From: Ziziphus jujuba
Lineage: Eukaryota; Streptophyta; Magnoliopsida; Rosales; Rhamnaceae
Length of the DNA: 64,000 nucleotides
Assembly (NCBI RefSeq): GCF_031755915.1
Contig: NC_083379.1
Location: 17,035,501 to 17,099,500 of the forward strand
Direction: 5' to 3'
The translations under genes and the position numbers were made by a program. Below the pieces are notes generated by a model. The model saw only the letters and a list, made by a program, of their open reading frames with translations, had not been told where the DNA came from and ran no database searches. Positions 60,676 to 64,000 of this stretch are shown in pieces; the stretch's first letter is position 1; every line of letters starts with the position of its first letter.

Positions 60676-62155
60676 AAAAAACCAAAAAAAAAAAGGTTAA
60701 TTTCATGTTGCTGCGACTTTTATTTTTGTTTTCTTCCACTCACATAATTGCTACGATTGTTTTTTTAATTAATTTATTATAATTATTTTTTATTTCTAAA
60801 AAACAATTGTTTTTTAATTTTTTGGCCTAAACTTCTACAGAACATTTGCCGTGACAATTATTAATACCCAAAAGGATTCTATCCATGAATAGTGAAATTA
60901 CCAGGTGAGAATTACTACTTGCAATGCAGAAACATCTCTATATAGTCCCCATGAAATTATTTTTCCCAAATACCCTTATTTTTCCCCTATCCCAATGTTC
61001 AACTCTCCGATCAAAAATGACACCTAACTACAATTGGGGAAAAAAAAAAAAAAAAAAAGCCAACAAACAGAGAATGTCTTTCCGGAAAAATCCGATATTG
61101 CTGATAAACAATCTTCCAATTGACACAAAGAGAAAGAAAGGCTTCTTAAAAGTAAAGAGAACATCTTCAAAGGATCTACCATGACCAAGCAAGAAGCGCG
61201 TATCTCCAACATATCCTATGTAGGTATAATTATGCCTGTAATGTTTTTGTAATAAATGGGTTTGAATGATTTGTTTTTAATGGGGACTTTTGAATTTCTA
61301 ACGTTTAGTTTTGAAGGAATATGGATTTTTGACAAAATTGCATTTTCAAAAACAACGTGATGTATTTTTTTCTTGAGCATCCTTTGAATACAGAGAGGAA
61401 AATATTGTGAAAAAACGGTTGGTTGCATAGAGTGGTAAAGCTTAGGTATATACAGTTCGAAGTGAAAGGTTTTCGCAGTGCCGTGTTCAAAATCTAAAGC
61501 ATCTCTTGTATCCTGGCAGAGGAATATCACATGACCATCTGCACCGATAGGGCGAAATTCATCCTAAAGACATTATGGTATTACACAGGTCTCACACAAA
61601 CATTCAACACCATACATATAGGTTCTGAAATTATTTTCTTAATTTATTTGAATTTTTCCAATAACAATCTTAAGATGAATCTCTATTAATTTTCTAAATA
61701 TATCTGTTTATATATCCTTTGCAATATATATGTATTATATATTGTTTGTTTGGGAAAAAAAAAATTCCTTACCCGTGCATGTTAATTTTTTTTTTTTGGG
61801 CATATGTTCTTCCCTTGTTTTATCAAAATTTTTCACTATTGATTGATTACCCATGCTTTTATGAATTTTTTTGTGATTTTCTAAATATTTTTAGTTCCCG
61901 AAATGTGGGAAAACGGTGCAAGAATTCCAATCAGGTTAGCCTACCCATTAACCAAAGAAACAGGTCAAAAACGACTTAGCTGGAGGTTGAAGACGGGTTG
62001 AAAAAAGGTAAACAGGCTGGATTTATACTTGGGCTGGAGCTTAAATTCTCTTTGATTTGGCCCAGCTCATGTATAAGAAGGCTGCTAATTCAGCTCAAAC
62101 TCAAGGCCCAAGAACAAACTCGTCCAGTCAGCTACTTAGCCCAAATGATTTAGGC
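60676..62155. other. Unassigned AT-rich DNA
   Basis: Homopolymer A/T runs (61039-61058, 61789-61798) and no recognised repeat. On the minus strand, 61216-61530 is open for 104 codons with a mixed amino-acid composition, but it matches no family I know and has no supporting exon context, so it is left uncalled. Confidence 0.35.
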
Positions 62156-62346
62156 CTCCACGTGTCGCACAGTTGCCACATGTTGCACAATGGAACTAGC
62201 CACGTGTCACACAGTGACAGGGCCACGTGTCGGTCAGTGTAAAAGCCATGTGTCACGCTATGATAAGGTCAAGTTTTACATAGTGAAAGGGCCATGTGTA
62301 GTGCAATGACAAGGCCACATGTCGTGCAATGGCAATGCCATGTGTG
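62156..62346 (+). repeat. 23-bp-period tandem array of CACGTG/CACATG/CATGTG cores
   Basis: Cores start at 62159, 62177, 62201, 62224, 62247, 62293, 62316 and 62339. From 62201 the step is exactly 23 or 46, with a degenerate unit at 62270. The unit is close to GCCACGTGTCACACAGTGACAGG. CACGTG is the plant G-box/ABRE-type core bound by bZIP and bHLH factors. It lies 360 bp upstream of a copia gag and may belong to that element's LTR or leader. Confidence 0.8.
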
Positions 62347-62705
62347 ATACAAGATGATGATATAAGTGCGACACGTGAACCCTGTTGCCACATCATCGCA
62401 ACATGTCAGCTTGATTGCCACATCAACAGACCACCACGTCAACACAATGTGGGTCAGCATGGATGCCACATCATCATGATGTCATCAATGAGGTCAATGA
62501 TGATGATATCATGATTGGTGCATAAGGTAATTTTGCGCATGTTTACAGCAATTTTTAGTGTGGTGTATATAGAAATTTTGTGGGTGTATAAAGAAAAATC
62601 CTAAAAAAATCACATTGTTGTAATTTCTTATTGGAAATTGGTTTAATTAGTTTATTAGGGTTTAAAACAACAAGTAATTGATTTCTGTTTTGAGATTTTA
62701 TAGAA
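62347..62705. other. Sequence between the G-box array and copia gag (possible LTR end/leader)
   Basis: Contains CCACATCATCG-like and TGATGATGATATC-like short repeats to 62515, a TATA-like GTGTATATAG near 62562, and no recognisable primer site. Assignment to the copia element is by position only. Confidence 0.35.
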
Positions 62706-64000
62706 ATGATAAATGGATCAGATAATGTGTCTTTTGATAAGAGGTTAATTGTGCATGCTATACATGTGCTAACTCCAACTCCTATAGTCCAAATGCCTCC
62801 TCCTGCATCGGTTGCTGTACCTACAAATCATGCTGAGCAACTAAAGAAATTTATTGAAGCACATTTTAAGAGATGGCAATAAAAGATATTGTTTTACTTA
62901 ACCATTATAAACCTTGCGAGGTTCTTGACTAAAGATGCACCTTCGAGTTATGATGAGAGTGATAGAGAAACACTCACGATGGTGGATGCATCGAAGCATT
63001 TTGATTATTTGTATCAAAATTATATCTTGAATGGCCTATTAGATGCTTTAAACGGAGTGTATTGTAGTACAAAAATAGTAAAAAATCCATGAGAAACTTT
63101 AGACCGTAAATACAAAACGAAGAATGCTGGTTCCGAAAAGTTTTATAAGGTCGATTCTTTGAATTCATGATGGTGGATTCAAAGCCTCCGATGAGTCAAG
63201 TACATGAATTACAAGTGCTCATTCAAGAGATTCATGCTAAAGGGATGATAATTAGTGAATTCTTTCAAGTAGCATCTATAATTGAGAAGCTACCGCCTAG
63301 CTACAAAGACTTAAAGAATTATCTTAAGCATAAAAGGAAAGAAATGGATGTGGAGACTCTTGTTGGCAAACTTTATATCAAAGATGACAATAGGAGATCT
63401 GATAAAAGATTTTTTAGGGTTGAGGTCAAGGCTAATGTTGTGGAGCATAGTTAAAGCTCAAAGCTATCGAAAATGAAGAAGAATAAAAAGCCATAGATGA
63501 TGGAGCAAATCACTTGAGAGGTTGACGATATCGATCTCAATGATGTGGTCTCTAAAGTGAACCTAGTGGGATCAAACCCTAAAGAATGGTGGGTTGATAC
63601 TGGTGTGACCTGCCATGTGTGTTTAGACAAGAACTTGTTCGCTTCCTTCAAACCAAGTAAAAATGGAGAGAAGTTGTTCATGGGGAATTATGCCATGTTT
63701 GAAATCCAAAGGGAAGGCAAGTTAGTCTTAAAAATGACCTATGGAAAGAACCTAACTTTGAACAATGTTATGTTTCGGGCAATCATAAAAATATGGTGTC
63801 TGCATCGTTTCTAAGCAAGCATGGTTTTCGTTTAATGTTCTAGTCTTCTAAGGTTATTTTGTCTAAGTTTGGAATGTTTGTGGAAAAAGGCTATGTAGTC
63901 AATGGTTTGTTTAAACTAAGTGTAATGACTATAAAGCCCGATGAAATTAATAAAGCTAGTACTTCTTCTGATTACTTACTTGAGTATTCTAATTTATGGC
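62706..64000 (+). pseudogene. Ty1/copia gag-protease, broken, runs off the window
   Basis: Starts MINGSDNVSFDKR (ATG 62706), with a stop after 58 codons. It is then open in pieces: LARFLTKDAPSSYDESDRET (62889-63092), QVHELQVLIQEIHAKGMI and VASIIEKLPPSYKDLKNYLK (63167-63454), and protease EWWVDTGVTCHVC (DTG 63596-63604) with SFKPSKNGEKLFMGN (63545-63814). GAG-pre-integrase wording continues to the window end. The zinc knuckle normally found between Gag and protease is missing in 63455-63545. Family: Tnt1-like copia. Integrase, RT and 3' LTR lie beyond the window. Confidence 0.85.

Overview
The window is AT-rich angiosperm nuclear DNA, almost certainly eudicot, and reads as heterochromatin. I find no intact host gene. 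The only host-derived coding sequence is a decayed cysteine-rich receptor-like kinase (about 496-2143). Almost everything else is transposable elements, many nested in one another, plus simple-sequence DNA. The species cannot be fixed from the sequence. Plant identity rests on Ty1/copia and Ty3/gypsy families primed by initiator-Met tRNA, a TRIM, a pararetrovirus-like fragment and a plant-specific receptor kinase. No rRNA, tRNA or CRISPR array was seen.

Layout. 1-2143: kinase pseudogene and flank. 2846-10167: two reverse-oriented copies of a very long LTR (family A, about 3.5-3.7 kb), fused end to end; the second carries a complete 648-bp TRIM with a perfect target-site duplication (TSD). 10168-16153: a degenerate Ty1/copia element whose 3' LTR holds a 1.1-kb solo LTR (family C), part of which lies in a 652-bp tandem duplication. 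16501-19905: a second TRIM-like element split by a deleted family-C element. 19912-49400: a giant nest. Element B (3.4-kb LTRs around a 236-bp interior) contains element A (3.5-3.7-kb LTRs, 238-bp interior). A's left LTR contains solo LTR D of the same family in the opposite orientation. D contains a 9.1-kb Ty3/gypsy element C (33801-42911), and C contains another solo LTR. B's left LTR also carries an endogenous pararetrovirus-like fragment (about 21961-23441). 49401-58316: the 3' half of a Ty1/copia element, interrupted by a young 6.3-kb LTR element (51638-57939) that codes for Gag and protease but has lost reverse transcriptase and most of integrase. 58317-62345: two inverted-repeat elements, otherwise unassigned DNA, and a 23-bp-period array of G-box/E-box cores. 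62706-64000: the Gag and protease part of another Ty1/copia element, running off the window.

Main points. The same minimal architecture (giant LTR, about 237-bp interior with primer-binding site and polypurine tract, no coding) occurs twice independently. It therefore looks like a stable non-autonomous lineage that must use enzymes in trans. Family-C elements carry the end of Pol inside the LTR, with the polypurine tract itself translated. This recalls the CR motif of CRM centromeric chromoviruses and would fit a (peri)centromeric location. The young Gag-protease element has LTRs differing at 9 of about 1,126 sites, a perfect TAAAA TSD, and a long mosaic reading frame in which pol fragments are out of order. 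Coordinates of LTR elements with perfect TSDs are firm; those of decayed repeats are approximate.
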